Shown one piece after another: positions 10,229-22,563 of a stretch of 64,000 bases of DNA. The notes beneath the pieces were generated by a model, which saw nothing but the letters and a program-made list of their open reading frames with translations, did no database searches and was not told where the DNA came from. Origin of the DNA: Nocardioides szechwanensis (GTDB lineage: Bacteria; Actinomycetota; Actinomycetes; Propionibacteriales; Nocardioidaceae); contig NZ_FNIC01000007.1 in NCBI RefSeq assembly GCF_900103935.1, forward strand, positions 207,024-271,023, given 5' to 3'. Every line of letters begins with the position of its first letter. The first letter of the stretch is position 1. The translations under genes and the position numbers were made by a program.

Positions 10229-10894
10229 ATGACCAAGCGCGTGCTCCTCGCGGCGGCCGGTGCCGTCGCCCTCGTCATCGCCCTGGCCACAGCCGCAGTC
10301 ACGCTCGCGAACGACGACGACCGCCACCCGATGATGGGCCGCGACGGCTCGGGGATGTCGATGATGGGCGACGACGACCGGACCGGCGACCGGACCGGCG
10401 ACCGGATGGGCGACCGGATGGGCGGCGGGAGGCACGGCTCGGCGTCCACCAGCGAGCCGGCGTACCTCGTGGAGATGGTCGCTCACCACGAGGAGGCCGT
10501 CACCACGGCGCGGGAGCTGGGCCGGTCCGACCGGCCGGAGATGCGGGACCTCGGTGCGTCGATCGTGGAGAGCCAGACCGCCCAGATCGAGCTGATGCGC
10601 GGCTGGCTCAACGAGTGGTATCCCGACGCCGGGCCGGCGGACTACGAGCCCATGATGCGCGACCTCGACGGCCTCGAGGGCGACGAGCTCGACCGCACCT
10701 TCCTCGAGGACATGGTCGGCCACCACATGATGGCGGTGATGATGTCGCAGCACCTGCTGATGTCCACCGACGTCCACCCGGAGGTCGCCGAACTGGCCGG
10801 CACGATCCGCGACGAGCAGCAGCGCGAGATCGTCGTGATGACGCAGTGGCTGCGCGACTGGTTCGACGCGTCCTGGTCGGGTCACATGAGGTGA
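10229..10894 (+). CDS. DUF305 family exported protein
   Basis: A 221-residue protein with an N-terminal signal or anchor segment (about residues 4-27). A methionine/aspartate-rich linker follows, and then two DUF305 repeats, each with a paired-histidine helix (MVAHHEEAV and MVGHHMMAV). DUF305 proteins are ferritin-like helical bundles found outside the membrane and often linked to copper or other metals; the precise function is unknown. The Met-rich linker (MMGRDGSGMSMMGDDD) would suit metal binding, which is inference. A second DUF305 gene occurs at 62577. Confidence 0.85.
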   Translation: MTKRVLLAAAGAVALVIALATAAVTLANDDDRHPMMGRDGSGMSMMGDDDRTGDRTGDRMGDRMGGGRHGSASTSEPAYLVEMVAHHEEAVTTARELGRSDRPEMRDLGASIVESQTAQIELMRGWLNEWYPDAGPADYEPMMRDLDGLEGDELDRTFLEDMVGHHMMAVMMSQHLLMSTDVHPEVAELAGTIRDEQQREIVVMTQWLRDWFDASWSGHMR

Positions 10895-10906
10895 CCTGCC
10901 CCCGGG

Positions 10907-13015
10907 TCAGTCGGCCGGCGGGAAGCCCATCAACCGCGCCAGCTCGGGCGCCAGGTACTCCGCGTACTCCACGGTGATGTGCTCGTCGTCGCGGTGCGTG
11001 ATGAACTGCCCGATCACCGTCGGGCACAGGTCGCGGGCGCAGAACCAGTCGGCGGTGTAGACGAAGTCGGCACCGGCGGTCTCGGCGGCCCGCTCGGTGG
11101 CCCGCATCATGCGGATCGATCTCTCCTGGGGCGGCCCGAGGCAGCCGAGCAGGGTCGGGTCGTCCCGGGTGATGCACTCCACGGGGCCGACCGTGTGGAT
11201 CGGCGGGTCACCGATCACCACGGTCTTGCCGCTGGAGGGCTTCACCTGCTCGATCGTGTCCACCAGTCCCGACTCGAGGAACGCCTCGATCCCGGCCTCG
11301 TCACCGACCTGGTTGCCCTCGTCGTCGGTGAAGCCCCGCTCGTTGGCGTCCGTGGCGAGCACGGTCAGGTCGGGCTCGAGGTCCTGGACCTGCTCGACCG
11401 CCCAGTCCTGGAACTCCGGGCACCCGACCGACCCACCGCCGGTCTTCTTCCACGGGACCACGTCGGCCGCCGGGCAGCCCTCGCGCACCAGGAAGTAGGC
11501 GACGTAGCCGTGGTCCTCGGCGATCTGCTCGAGCGCCGGGATCCACTGTCGGGCGTGCGAGTCGCCGATGAGCACCATCTGCTTGTCGCCCTCGGTGTCA
11601 CCTCGGGGGCAGAGCTCGAGGTCCTTGGTCTTGAGGTCGAAGTAGGGGCAGTCGTCCGTCGACGCGACGCTGTCGACGAGGTCGAGGGGGCTGGGTCGCA
11701 GCCCGCCCGGGACCTCCATCTCGTTCTCTGCGGCGAGCACCGAGGCCTGGACGAGCGCGACGTAGGGGTCGTCGCTGAACCGGCGCGGCTTGTCCGAGTC
11801 GTCCTGGCCGTAGTTGGTGACCGTGATCGCCGCCCCGCCATCGTTCGACCCGGCCCGGACCACATGGTTGGCGACCGCCACCGACGGCAGCACGATCGCG
11901 ATCGTCGCGGGGTAGAGCAGCAGCGCCCGGGTGTGGCCCTTGCTCCACACCTTGCGGGTGCGGAACGGCGTCTCGACCCAGTAGTACGTCGCCGCCGACA
12001 GCGCCAGGGCGACGCCCAGCACGGCCAGGCCGCGCCAGCCCGAGATCCCCCCGAACTGGTAGCGGGCGACGATGATCACCGGCCAGTGCCACAGGTAGAA
12101 CGAGTAGGACCAGTCCCCCACCAGGCGCATCGGCAGCACCGAGAGGGCGCGCTGGGGTCCCCAGGCAGCGACCCGCTCGCGTCCGCCGAGCAGCAGCAGC
12201 GCGGTCCCCACGACGGGCACGGCCGCGGCCGACCCCGGGAACGGCGTCTGCGGCGTGTAGACCAGGGCGGAGTAGCCGATCATCGCCACGCCGACCCACG
12301 ACGCGAGGGCGAGCAGGAACGGAAGATAGCTGCGCCAGAACCGGGCGAGGTACGGCGTGACGGCGGCGGCGAGCGCTCCGATCGCCAGCTCGTAGGCACG
12401 CGCCGGGGTGGAGAAGTAGGCCGCGGTCGGGTCCTGGGCGGTCTGGTGGACCGACCACGCGAAGGAGGCCGTGATGATCACCACGAGCACTGCGATCGCG
12501 GCCCGGCGGGGGCCCTTCAGCCAGCCGGCGAGCAGCGCGATGGCCCCGATCAGGATCAGCGGCCAGAAGAGGTAGTACTGCTCCTCGACGGCCAGCGACC
12601 AGTAGTGCTGGAGGGGCGAGGCCGGCGCACCCTCGGCGAAGTAGTCGGTCTCCTCGGCGGCGAACTTGATGTTCGCGGCGAAGAACGTCACCCAGATGGC
12701 CTGCTCCCCCACCGACAGCGCCCGTGCACCGTCGAGGAAGAGCACCGCGAGCAGGATCGTGGCGAGGGTGACCAGCAGGGCCGCCGGCAGGATCCGGCGC
12801 GCTCGGCGGGCGTAGAAGCTCGACAGCGAGATGTGCCCGGTCTTGTCGGCCTCGCGCAGCAGCAGCGACGTGATCAGGTAGCCCGAGATCACGAAGAAGA
12901 CGTCGACGCCGATGAAGCCGCCGTGGAACGGGCCGACCGCCGCGTGGTCCAGCGCCACCAGGGTCACCGCAACGGCACGTAGCCCCTGGATGTCCTGCCG
13001 AAAATGCGCCTGCAC
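10907..13015 (-). CDS. Acyltransferase-3 / SGNH membrane O-acyltransferase (OafA/YrhL type)
   Basis: A 702-residue membrane protein of the family that O-acetylates cell-wall or surface polysaccharides. The first about 390 residues form the multi-spanning acyltransferase-3 domain, with the catalytic region LVALDHAAVGPFHGGFIGVD and the following FFVISGYL. The C-terminal about 270 residues form an extracytoplasmic SGNH-like domain with the nucleophile block VLIGDSHARQW and a C-terminal block ending near ITHRDDEHITVEY that supplies the Asp/His pair. GTG start at 13015. It converges on the DUF305 gene. The polymer modified is unknown. Confidence 0.93.
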   Translation of the reverse strand: MQAHFRQDIQGLRAVAVTLVALDHAAVGPFHGGFIGVDVFFVISGYLITSLLLREADKTGHISLSSFYARRARRILPAALLVTLATILLAVLFLDGARALSVGEQAIWVTFFAANIKFAAEETDYFAEGAPASPLQHYWSLAVEEQYYLFWPLILIGAIALLAGWLKGPRRAAIAVLVVIITASFAWSVHQTAQDPTAAYFSTPARAYELAIGALAAAVTPYLARFWRSYLPFLLALASWVGVAMIGYSALVYTPQTPFPGSAAAVPVVGTALLLLGGRERVAAWGPQRALSVLPMRLVGDWSYSFYLWHWPVIIVARYQFGGISGWRGLAVLGVALALSAATYYWVETPFRTRKVWSKGHTRALLLYPATIAIVLPSVAVANHVVRAGSNDGGAAITVTNYGQDDSDKPRRFSDDPYVALVQASVLAAENEMEVPGGLRPSPLDLVDSVASTDDCPYFDLKTKDLELCPRGDTEGDKQMVLIGDSHARQWIPALEQIAEDHGYVAYFLVREGCPAADVVPWKKTGGGSVGCPEFQDWAVEQVQDLEPDLTVLATDANERGFTDDEGNQVGDEAGIEAFLESGLVDTIEQVKPSSGKTVVIGDPPIHTVGPVECITRDDPTLLGCLGPPQERSIRMMRATERAAETAGADFVYTADWFCARDLCPTVIGQFITHRDDEHITVEYAEYLAPELARLMGFPPAD

Positions 13016-13211
13016 GCAGCGGGACCTTACCCACCGGCGACAGTCCGCCCAAAAGCCAGCAGCTCGGCCCGATGCCCGGTCCTCAAGTGCCGACCCGTCA
13101 CGCTCCGAACCACTGGTCTAGTCGTCTCTATAACGTCCGTCACGTTGAGCCGTTGTCACAACATCGGACTCGGCCGGTCGTCTGCCTCGTCACCCCATAG
13201 GAGTCACTCGC
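13016..13211. promoter_or_regulatory. Divergent intergenic region, acyltransferase / anchor-P-like gene
   Basis: These 196 bp separate two divergent genes and should hold both promoters. A TATAAC -10-like element reads toward the plus-strand gene at 13129-13134, followed by the short palindrome GTTGTCACAAC. No convincing -35 box or small gene is seen. Confidence 0.4.
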
Positions 13212-14624
13212 ATGAGAAGTTCGCTCGCTCGCTCGATCGCCGTCGCGGTTGCCTGCGCCGCCGGCCTGTCCGCCAGCCTCACCGTCACGCCTGCCGTCGC
13301 CTCCGCCCCCGCGGCCTCCGAGAAGGGCGCCGTGACCCGCTTCGGCTACAAGGCCAGCGTCTACGGCACCAAGCTCCTCGTGAACAACGTCGAGGTACGC
13401 ACCCTGCGTGACGCCGACCTTCAGCTGCCGTGCACGCGGATCGCCGGCGTTCGCAAGGCCCAGCCCTCGCTGGCCACGCTCCCGATCGAGAACGACCTGA
13501 TCAAGGTCGCCGCCACCAGCAGCGAGAGCAAGACCTACCGTGACGCCGCGAAGGGCATCAACGGCGTCCGCGCGATCAGCACCGTCGCCGACATCGAGCT
13601 CGGTGGCGAGGTGGCCGGCGTGGCCACCCCCGTCCTGACGATCGAGGGTCTCCGCTCGGTGGCCGACTCCTTCTACGACGCCCAGGCCAACAACGGCGCC
13701 GGAGCCTTCCGCGAGACCCACTCCTTCGGGTTCCAGGGCATGAAGCTCACGATGCCGGAGAACTCGCCGGTCCCGGCCGAGGTCCAGCAGCTGCTCGACA
13801 TCCTCAGCCAGGTGACCGCCCCCGTCACGCAGATCGTCAACCAGGTCGTCCAGCTGCTCACGGAGCTGGCCGCACCTCTCGAGATCCCGGGCCTGGGCAG
13901 CATCAGCCTCGGCACGTCGTCGGGCAAGACCGGCCCCAACTTCGCCGCCGCCGAGGCCTACGCCCTGCGGATCCTGGTCGACGCGACCGGTGAGGACACC
14001 GTGCTCCAGCTCGGCCGCGCCAGCAGCCGGATCAGCCGCCCGGTCCCGGCCGGCGTCTTCCGCTCCACGATGTCGGCGCTCGAGCTGACCGCCCTCAACG
14101 ACATCGTCTCCCTCGGTGGCATCGCCCAGCGCTCGATCCCCTGCGAGGGCACCTTCGGCAAGGTCCGCACCATCAGCACCCCCACCGCCAGCCTCGTCCA
14201 CGAGCAGCTGGGTGTGAGCCTCAAGGGCATGAAGTACACCTACCAGGGCCTCCAGAAGGGCGCCGTCGGGCGTGGCTTCAGCTCGGCGCAGGTCGACGAG
14301 GTCCGGGTCGCGGTCCCCAACAGCCTCGACATCCTGATCAAGGGCCTCTCCTCCCGCGTGGACGTCTACGCCCCGGGCAAGGGCCAGGAGGTCCGCAAGA
14401 AGGTGTCGACGACGTTCGCCCAGATCCTCGTGAACGGCGTGGACATCACCGACTCGCTGCGGCCGGGCCCCGGCTACACGTTCGACAACGGCGTCGTGCA
14501 GATGCTCGTCCAGCAGGACCGCAACTACTACGGCACCAAGGTCAGCGGCCTCGTGATCCAGCTGACCGCGCTGGACACCGCGATCAACCTCGGCCAGGTC
14601 TCGGCACGGTTCCTGACCAAGTGA
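13212..14624 (+). CDS. Secreted choice-of-anchor-P-like protein
   Basis: A 470-residue exported protein with a Sec signal peptide (about residues 1-30, positive start, hydrophobic core, VASAPAA cleavage region). The rest is beta-rich and made of two related halves: FGYKASVYGTKLLVNNVEVRTL near the N-terminus resembles MKYTYQGLQKGAVGRGFSSAQVDEV in the second half, and both end in similar VIQLTALDTAINLGQVSA-type strands. This resembles the choice-of-anchor P family of actinobacterial secreted proteins, whose role is unknown. No membrane anchor or LPXTG motif is visible at the C-terminus, so it is probably released or held by other contacts. A strong terminator follows. Confidence 0.72.
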   Translation: MRSSLARSIAVAVACAAGLSASLTVTPAVASAPAASEKGAVTRFGYKASVYGTKLLVNNVEVRTLRDADLQLPCTRIAGVRKAQPSLATLPIENDLIKVAATSSESKTYRDAAKGINGVRAISTVADIELGGEVAGVATPVLTIEGLRSVADSFYDAQANNGAGAFRETHSFGFQGMKLTMPENSPVPAEVQQLLDILSQVTAPVTQIVNQVVQLLTELAAPLEIPGLGSISLGTSSGKTGPNFAAAEAYALRILVDATGEDTVLQLGRASSRISRPVPAGVFRSTMSALELTALNDIVSLGGIAQRSIPCEGTFGKVRTISTPTASLVHEQLGVSLKGMKYTYQGLQKGAVGRGFSSAQVDEVRVAVPNSLDILIKGLSSRVDVYAPGKGQEVRKKVSTTFAQILVNGVDITDSLRPGPGYTFDNGVVQMLVQQDRNYYGTKVSGLVIQLTALDTAINLGQVSARFLTK

Positions 14625-14639
14625 CCCGCTAGCACCAAC

Positions 14640-14675
14640 GACGTCGGGGCGGACCGCAAGGTCCGCCCCGACGTC
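14640..14675. terminator. Strong hairpin terminator between convergent genes
   Basis: A perfect 16-bp stem (GACGTCGGGGCGGACC and its complement) closes a GCAA tetraloop and is followed by GCATTTC. It lies between two convergent genes and can serve both strands. As is common in actinobacteria, the T-tract is short. Confidence 0.9.
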
Positions 14676-14694
14676 GCATTTCGGTCCATCCGGC

Positions 14695-15618
14695 TCAGCA
14701 GCGCTCGATGGTGGCGTCCTTGCGGGCCTGGTCGCCGTAGCTGCGGGCCTGCTCGACGTAGGGCAGCACCACGCTGGCGCCCCCGATGTTGCCGATCCCG
14801 CCCTGGACCACGCAGCCGGTCACCTTGGTGGGGTCGACCTGGGCGATCGCCTGGGCGAGCTTGAAGAGCTCACCGGGGGGCAGGTCGGTGTGGAGGTGCT
14901 TCATCACCGTGAGCACGCCGCGCTCCATGAAGCCCGGCTGGTCCGCCTTGTTGCGCACCGTCGACTGGATGCCGCGCAGGACCCGCTGCTGGTTGGCCGA
15001 GCGGTCGAAGTCGCCGCCGGGCAGGGTCTTGCGGATGCGGGCGAACGCCATCGCGGAGTAGCCGTTGAGGTGCAGGCGCCCGGTCTTGAAGCCGTTGGGC
15101 TTGAGGTTCGAGTCGGAGAAGTACGACGGGTTGCGTACGTCGATCCCTCCGATGTCGTCGACCATGTCCTCGAAGAACGGGAACCGGGTCACGAAGACAT
15201 ACTCCGGCTGCACCCCGATCAGCTCCCCGATCGCCCGGCCGAGCAGCTCGGGACCGCCGTAGTAGAGGGCGGCGTTGATCCGGTCGGAGCCGGCGCCCGG
15301 GATCGACACGTAGGAGTCGCGCGGCACCCCGATCGTGGTGGCCGCTCCCGTCCTGGTGTTGATCCCGATCAGCTGGAGGGCGTCGCCGCGGGTGCGCAGC
15401 ATGTCCTCGCCGGGACGGGCGTCGGAGCCGACCGCGAGGATCCAGACGACGTCGGGCTCGAGGTCGATGCCCTGGGCGCTCTCGATCTTGACGAGCGTCA
15501 CCTCCGTCGAGGCCACGGTGGAGTCCGGGATGACCAGGGCCGAGACCGCGAGGACGCAGCCGAGGGCCACCGTCCGGAGGGTGCGGGCGAGCCGGGCCGG
15601 ATGCTGTGCGCGCCTCAT
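14695..15618 (-). CDS. LytR-CpsA-Psr (LCP) family protein
   Basis: A 307-residue membrane-anchored protein with one N-terminal signal-anchor segment (about residues 12-36) and an extracytoplasmic LCP domain. Visible LCP blocks are ILAVGSDARPG, RGDALQLIGIN, GVPRDSYVSIPG, DRINAALYYGG, GGIDVRN and AFARIRKTLPGGDFDRSANQQ, including the arginines and aspartates that bind pyrophosphate and Mg2+. LCP enzymes transfer polyprenyl-linked glycopolymers to peptidoglycan. Its ATG overlaps the stop of the upstream lipoprotein gene (ATGA), so the two are probably co-translated. Confidence 0.93.
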   Translation of the reverse strand: MRRAQHPARLARTLRTVALGCVLAVSALVIPDSTVASTEVTLVKIESAQGIDLEPDVVWILAVGSDARPGEDMLRTRGDALQLIGINTRTGAATTIGVPRDSYVSIPGAGSDRINAALYYGGPELLGRAIGELIGVQPEYVFVTRFPFFEDMVDDIGGIDVRNPSYFSDSNLKPNGFKTGRLHLNGYSAMAFARIRKTLPGGDFDRSANQQRVLRGIQSTVRNKADQPGFMERGVLTVMKHLHTDLPPGELFKLAQAIAQVDPTKVTGCVVQGGIGNIGGASVVLPYVEQARSYGDQARKDATIERC

Positions 15619-16223
15619 CGGCCACGCCCCCTGTTCACGTCGTAGCCGAAGACCCGCCAGGCGCCGTCGTCGTAGGTCAGGAAGAGCCGGCCTCGGACGC
15701 GCTCCCGGCGGTGTACGCCGCCATCGAGCGTCATCGCGAGCACGAAGCGAGCGGTGGCGGCGACGGCGTGCTTGCGCACGGCCAGGGCGTCGACGACGAC
15801 CTCGCGCCTGGTCGCGACGACCTGCTCGAGGTCGGCGGCGAAGCGCTTGTTGGTCATCAGGGCGGCGTCCGTGGTCGCGTCGGCGGCGGCGCCCTTGGTG
15901 AAGCCGGGGAAGGCGTCGGAGAAGTCGGTGCGTGGGAAGTCGCCGAGGTAGGCCGCGTCGATCCAGGCGTCCACGACCTCCGCGACCTTGGTCTTCAGCC
16001 GGGCCTTCTTCTGCTTGTCCAGGTCGCCGACCACCTCGCCGAGGCGGGCCACGGTCTCGATCGGAGGAGGCCCGGAGGGAGACGCGCTCGTGCTCGGCGG
16101 ATCGCCGTCCTCGGGCTCGTCGTCGCCCGAGCACGCCGTGAGCGAGAGAGCCAGGGCCAGGCAGACGGCCGTGGCCGGCACCGCCCGCGTCGGCCGGCCT
16201 GCTCGGAGTGGGAGTCTGACCAT
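15615..16223 (-). CDS. Putative lipoprotein, Mce-associated-like fold
   Basis: A 202-residue lipoprotein. The N-terminus has positive charges, a hydrophobic stretch and a lipobox LSLTACSG with the lipidated cysteine near residue 28, followed by an acidic Ser/Pro linker. The mature part has one helical region (RLGEVVGDLDKQKKARLKTK), then a beta-rich half ending in FLTYDDGAWRVFGYDVNRG, which resembles NTF2/Mce-associated proteins. Start at ATG 16223. It overlaps the LCP gene by four bases, suggesting that it assists or is regulated with cell-wall glycopolymer attachment. The function is not known. Confidence 0.75.
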   Translation of the reverse strand: MVRLPLRAGRPTRAVPATAVCLALALSLTACSGDDEPEDGDPPSTSASPSGPPPIETVARLGEVVGDLDKQKKARLKTKVAEVVDAWIDAAYLGDFPRTDFSDAFPGFTKGAAADATTDAALMTNKRFAADLEQVVATRREVVVDALAVRKHAVAATARFVLAMTLDGGVHRRERVRGRLFLTYDDGAWRVFGYDVNRGRGR

Positions 16224-16389
16224 GGTCGAGTTTCGTCCTCTCGGGCCGTGTCGGCAGCCCTGACTGGTGGGTTCGGCAACACCCTGCCCCAAAGGCTGGG
16301 CTCGGGTCGGTATTTGCTGGCCCGTGGGTCTAGCCTTGACGACACACACCCTCATCCCCGCGCGCTCATCGAAAGAGGCGAAGCAAGTC

Positions 16390-20160
<3,771 letters not shown>

Positions 20161-20168
20161 GGACTGGC

Positions 20169-20345
20169 ATGTACTTCACCGACCGCGGGATCGAGGAGCT
20201 CGAGAAGCGCCGGGGTGACGAGGAGGTCACCCTGGCGTGGCTGTCCGAGCGCCTCCAGGAGTTCACCGACATCCACCCGGAGTTCGAGACCGCCGTCGAG
20301 CGGTTCGCGACCTGGCTCGCGCGGCTGGACGACCCGGACGACTGA
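20169..20345 (+). CDS. DUF6104 family small protein
   Basis: A 58-residue acidic soluble protein beginning MYFTDRGIEELEKRRG and ending WLARLDDPDD, 8 bp after kgd on the same strand. Very similar small proteins follow kgd in many actinobacteria, where they are annotated as DUF6104. The constant linkage suggests a role with 2-oxoglutarate dehydrogenase, but no function is established. Two predicted helices are the only visible structure. Confidence 0.82.
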   Translation: MYFTDRGIEELEKRRGDEEVTLAWLSERLQEFTDIHPEFETAVERFATWLARLDDPDD

Positions 20346-20372
20346 CCCCCGAACCCCGCTAGGGTTCCGGGC

Positions 20373-21023
20373 ATGGTTGAACAGACCCCCAAGACGAACG
20401 CCGACACGACCCCCGAGACGACGTCCTACCCCGCCGCCCCGTGGAGCATGGTGGGCTCGCTGTGGCTCTCCCTGTTCAAGGTGAAGGAGCAGGTCGACGA
20501 GACCCGGCCCGCGGGCGTCTACGGCGCCGCCTTCGTCAGCTACGAGGAGGGCAGCCCGCTGACCTACTCCGAGCTCCTGGTCGCCCGGCCGGTCAAGTCC
20601 GACGAGCACGGCCGCCGCGTGACGATCACCGACATCTGGGTCGACTCCCCCGCGTCCGTCGCCGGTGGCCGTGAGCTGTGGGCGATCCCGAAGGGGCTGT
20701 GCGACTTCACCCTCGAGACCAGCCACACCGGTCCGCTCTCGCGCACGCAGTGGTCCGCCACCGCCGGGCGGCGACCGATCGCCTCCGCCCGCTTCACCGA
20801 CGTCTCGCGGGCCGCGCTGCGGCTGCCGTTCAAGGGCGGCACCTGGCAGCCCGAGCTCCCGGAGGGCGGTGACGAGAAGACCGCCACCCTGCAGGGCTCG
20901 TCCAAGGCGCTGCCGTGCCGCGGCCACTGGGAGTTCGCCGCCGACGGGCCCCTGGCCTGGCTGCGCGGCGCCCGCCCCCTGGCCTCGGCCCGGATGTCGG
21001 CGTTCCGGATGACCTTCGGCTGA
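20373..21023 (+). CDS. Acetoacetate decarboxylase family protein
   Basis: A 216-residue protein resembling the acetoacetate decarboxylase beta-barrel family: it has the strands RPAGVYGAAFVSYEEGSPLTYSELLVA and a GGRELWAIPKGLCDF block that corresponds to the active-site region. A lysine is present in IPKGL. Many family members have no decarboxylase activity and act on other oxo-acids, so the substrate is not assigned. It sits 27 bp after the DUF6104 gene and may be transcribed with kgd. Confidence 0.75.
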   Translation: MVEQTPKTNADTTPETTSYPAAPWSMVGSLWLSLFKVKEQVDETRPAGVYGAAFVSYEEGSPLTYSELLVARPVKSDEHGRRVTITDIWVDSPASVAGGRELWAIPKGLCDFTLETSHTGPLSRTQWSATAGRRPIASARFTDVSRAALRLPFKGGTWQPELPEGGDEKTATLQGSSKALPCRGHWEFAADGPLAWLRGARPLASARMSAFRMTFG

Positions 21024-21043
21024 GCCGCTCGCCTTTTCTCGTT

Positions 21044-21083
21044 GGTCGAGCCGGGCGAGCGCCAGCGAGCCCGCGTCGAGACC
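21044..21083. repeat. REP-like palindromic element, copy A1
   Basis: A 40-bp imperfect palindrome beginning GGTCGAGCCGGGCGAGC and ending GTCGAGACC. It matches the element at 63173-63212 in 39 of 40 positions. Both copies lie just upstream of a DUF222-HNH gene. Confidence 0.9.
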
Positions 21084-21130
21084 CTCGTGAGGGTGACTGT
21101 GTCCTCGGGGAACTGGGGCCCGATTCCGAC

Positions 21131-21176
21131 GGTGGTTGAGGTGCGAGGAGCGCCAGCGACGAGCCTCGAAACCACC
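21131..21176. repeat. REP-like palindromic element, copy A2
   Basis: A 46-bp imperfect palindrome with arms GGTGGTTGAGG and CCTCGAAACCACC around a GCGCCAGC core. A shortened relative (GAGGTGCGAGCGCAGCGAG then CCCCGAAACCACC) occurs at 63320-63357. It may fold as a hairpin in RNA or DNA. Confidence 0.85.
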
Positions 21177-21266
21177 ATAGTAAAATGTTAGAAATTTCTC
21201 GAAACCCCTGTGGAACAAGGCTTCTGAGGCCCCTCACTGTCGGTGCTCGCTGCTTGACTTGCCCCC
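21177..21266 (+). promoter_or_regulatory. Conserved leader of DUF222-HNH gene, copy A
   Basis: The 90 bp before the ATG align with the 99 bp before the second DUF222 gene (63357-63455). Shared blocks are an A/T-rich AGAAA-TTT segment, GAANCCC, TGTG, GGNTTCTGAGGCC and ACTGTCGGTGNTCG. The A/T-rich segment stands out from the surrounding GC-rich DNA and is the likely promoter. Confidence 0.7.
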
Positions 21267-22460
21267 ATGACCACCCCGACCGGACCCGACGCCAGCTCCG
21301 TGCTGGATCAGGTCCGCTCGGGCAAAGCAGCTCAGACCCGAGCAGAGCTACGCACCCTCAACGCCCTACTCGAGTGGTGCGTGATCCACGAGACCGACGA
21401 CGAAGGCGACGCCGCGTTCGGCGACCACGGGATCCCGTTGGCCGGCGACGGGGCACCCTGGGTTTCGGAGTTCGCGGTCATGGAGCTCGGCGCCGCCCTG
21501 GGCCAGTCGACCGACTCCGCCAAGAGGTACGTCGGAGCAGCCCTCGAAGTGCGCTACCGCCTCCCCAGGCTGTGGGAGCGCGTCGCCTCAGGCGTCCTTC
21601 CGTTCTGGCGGGCCAGGCTCATCGCGGAGCACACCATGTCGTTGCCGGGGCAGGGTGCGGCGTTCGTGGACCAACGCGTCGCGTTCGTCGCGCACAAGGT
21701 CTCGTTCGCCGAAGTCCTGCGCCAGGTCGACGCAGCCAGGCTCCGGTTCGACCCCGAAGCCGCAGAGAAGGCCCGCCGCCGGGACGCTGACGGCCGCTGC
21801 TTCGACATCCACAAGGACCAGGTCACCCCCGCCGGGACCGTCTCCGTCGACGGCGTCCTCGACCTCCCCGATGCACTCGACCTCGACCTCGCCCTGTCCA
21901 CACGGGCCGCCGAGCTCAAGGACCTCGGCTGCGACGAGTCGCTCGACGTCCGCCGGGCGTTGGCGGTCGGAGACCTCGCCCGCGGCCACGCCACCCTCGC
22001 CTACGACAGACCCCACCGCCAGATCGTGGTCCACCTCCACGGCGACACCGTGTTCGGCAACCCCAACGGCGCCAGCCCCGGGGCCGACAACGTCGGTCGG
22101 TGCGACAACACCCGGACACCGATCCTCGCCGAGAGCATTCGCGCCTGGTGCGGCAACCCCGACGCCACGATCATCGTGAAACCCGTCCGCGACCTCGCCG
22201 ACCACATCCACGTCGGCGCCTACGAGGTCCCCGAGCGCCTGGTCGAGCAAGACACTCTCGTGGACCACCACTGCGTGTTCCCGTGGTGCAGCAGACCAGC
22301 GGCCCGCTGCGACATCGACCACGTCGTTCCGCACAACCGTGGCGGACCTACCTGTTCCTGCAACCTTGCCCCGCTGTGTCGAGGCACTTCAGCTCGAGGC
22401 TTACGACGTCCCCGACTCGGCGCCTACCTGTGGCCCCCGCGAACATCTGCTCGGCCGTGA
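21267..22460 (+). CDS. DUF222 / HNH endonuclease signature protein (13E12 type), decayed C-terminus
   Basis: A 397-residue DUF222 protein with the C-terminal HNH start PWCSRPAARCDIDHVVPH followed by TCSCNLAPLCR. In this family the next residues are normally an HH-x-LK motif supplying the last catalytic histidine. Here the frame instead reads GTSARGLRRPRLGAYLW and stops. The expected sequence appears split between frames: LQLEAYDVPDS (from 22381, +1 frame), GAYLW (original frame, about 22419), then REHLLGRDRAGTEPL (+1 frame). Several small indels have therefore destroyed the last motif, and nuclease activity is doubtful. The 13E12 family is abundant and repetitive in actinobacteria; its function is unclear. 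Confidence 0.85.
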   Translation: MTTPTGPDASSVLDQVRSGKAAQTRAELRTLNALLEWCVIHETDDEGDAAFGDHGIPLAGDGAPWVSEFAVMELGAALGQSTDSAKRYVGAALEVRYRLPRLWERVASGVLPFWRARLIAEHTMSLPGQGAAFVDQRVAFVAHKVSFAEVLRQVDAARLRFDPEAAEKARRRDADGRCFDIHKDQVTPAGTVSVDGVLDLPDALDLDLALSTRAAELKDLGCDESLDVRRALAVGDLARGHATLAYDRPHRQIVVHLHGDTVFGNPNGASPGADNVGRCDNTRTPILAESIRAWCGNPDATIIVKPVRDLADHIHVGAYEVPERLVEQDTLVDHHCVFPWCSRPAARCDIDHVVPHNRGGPTCSCNLAPLCRGTSARGLRRPRLGAYLWPPRTSARP

Positions 22461-22563
22461 CCGCGCCGGCACCGAACCACTCACCGGCGAACCTGACCAC
22501 GCCACCCCCTCCGCGCGACCCGACGGTCCACCAGCCTGCCCAGGCACGTGAAGCGCGGCTGGG

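Noticed and set aside
10979..12982. Plus-strand open frame antisense to the acyltransferase gene
   Set aside because: No recognisable domain, biased composition; the minus strand has membrane segments and an SGNH motif.
22339..22551. Separate small gene after the HNH gene
   Set aside because: Its AYDVPDS and HLLGRDRAGTEPL segments are the shifted remains of the normal HNH-family C-terminus.
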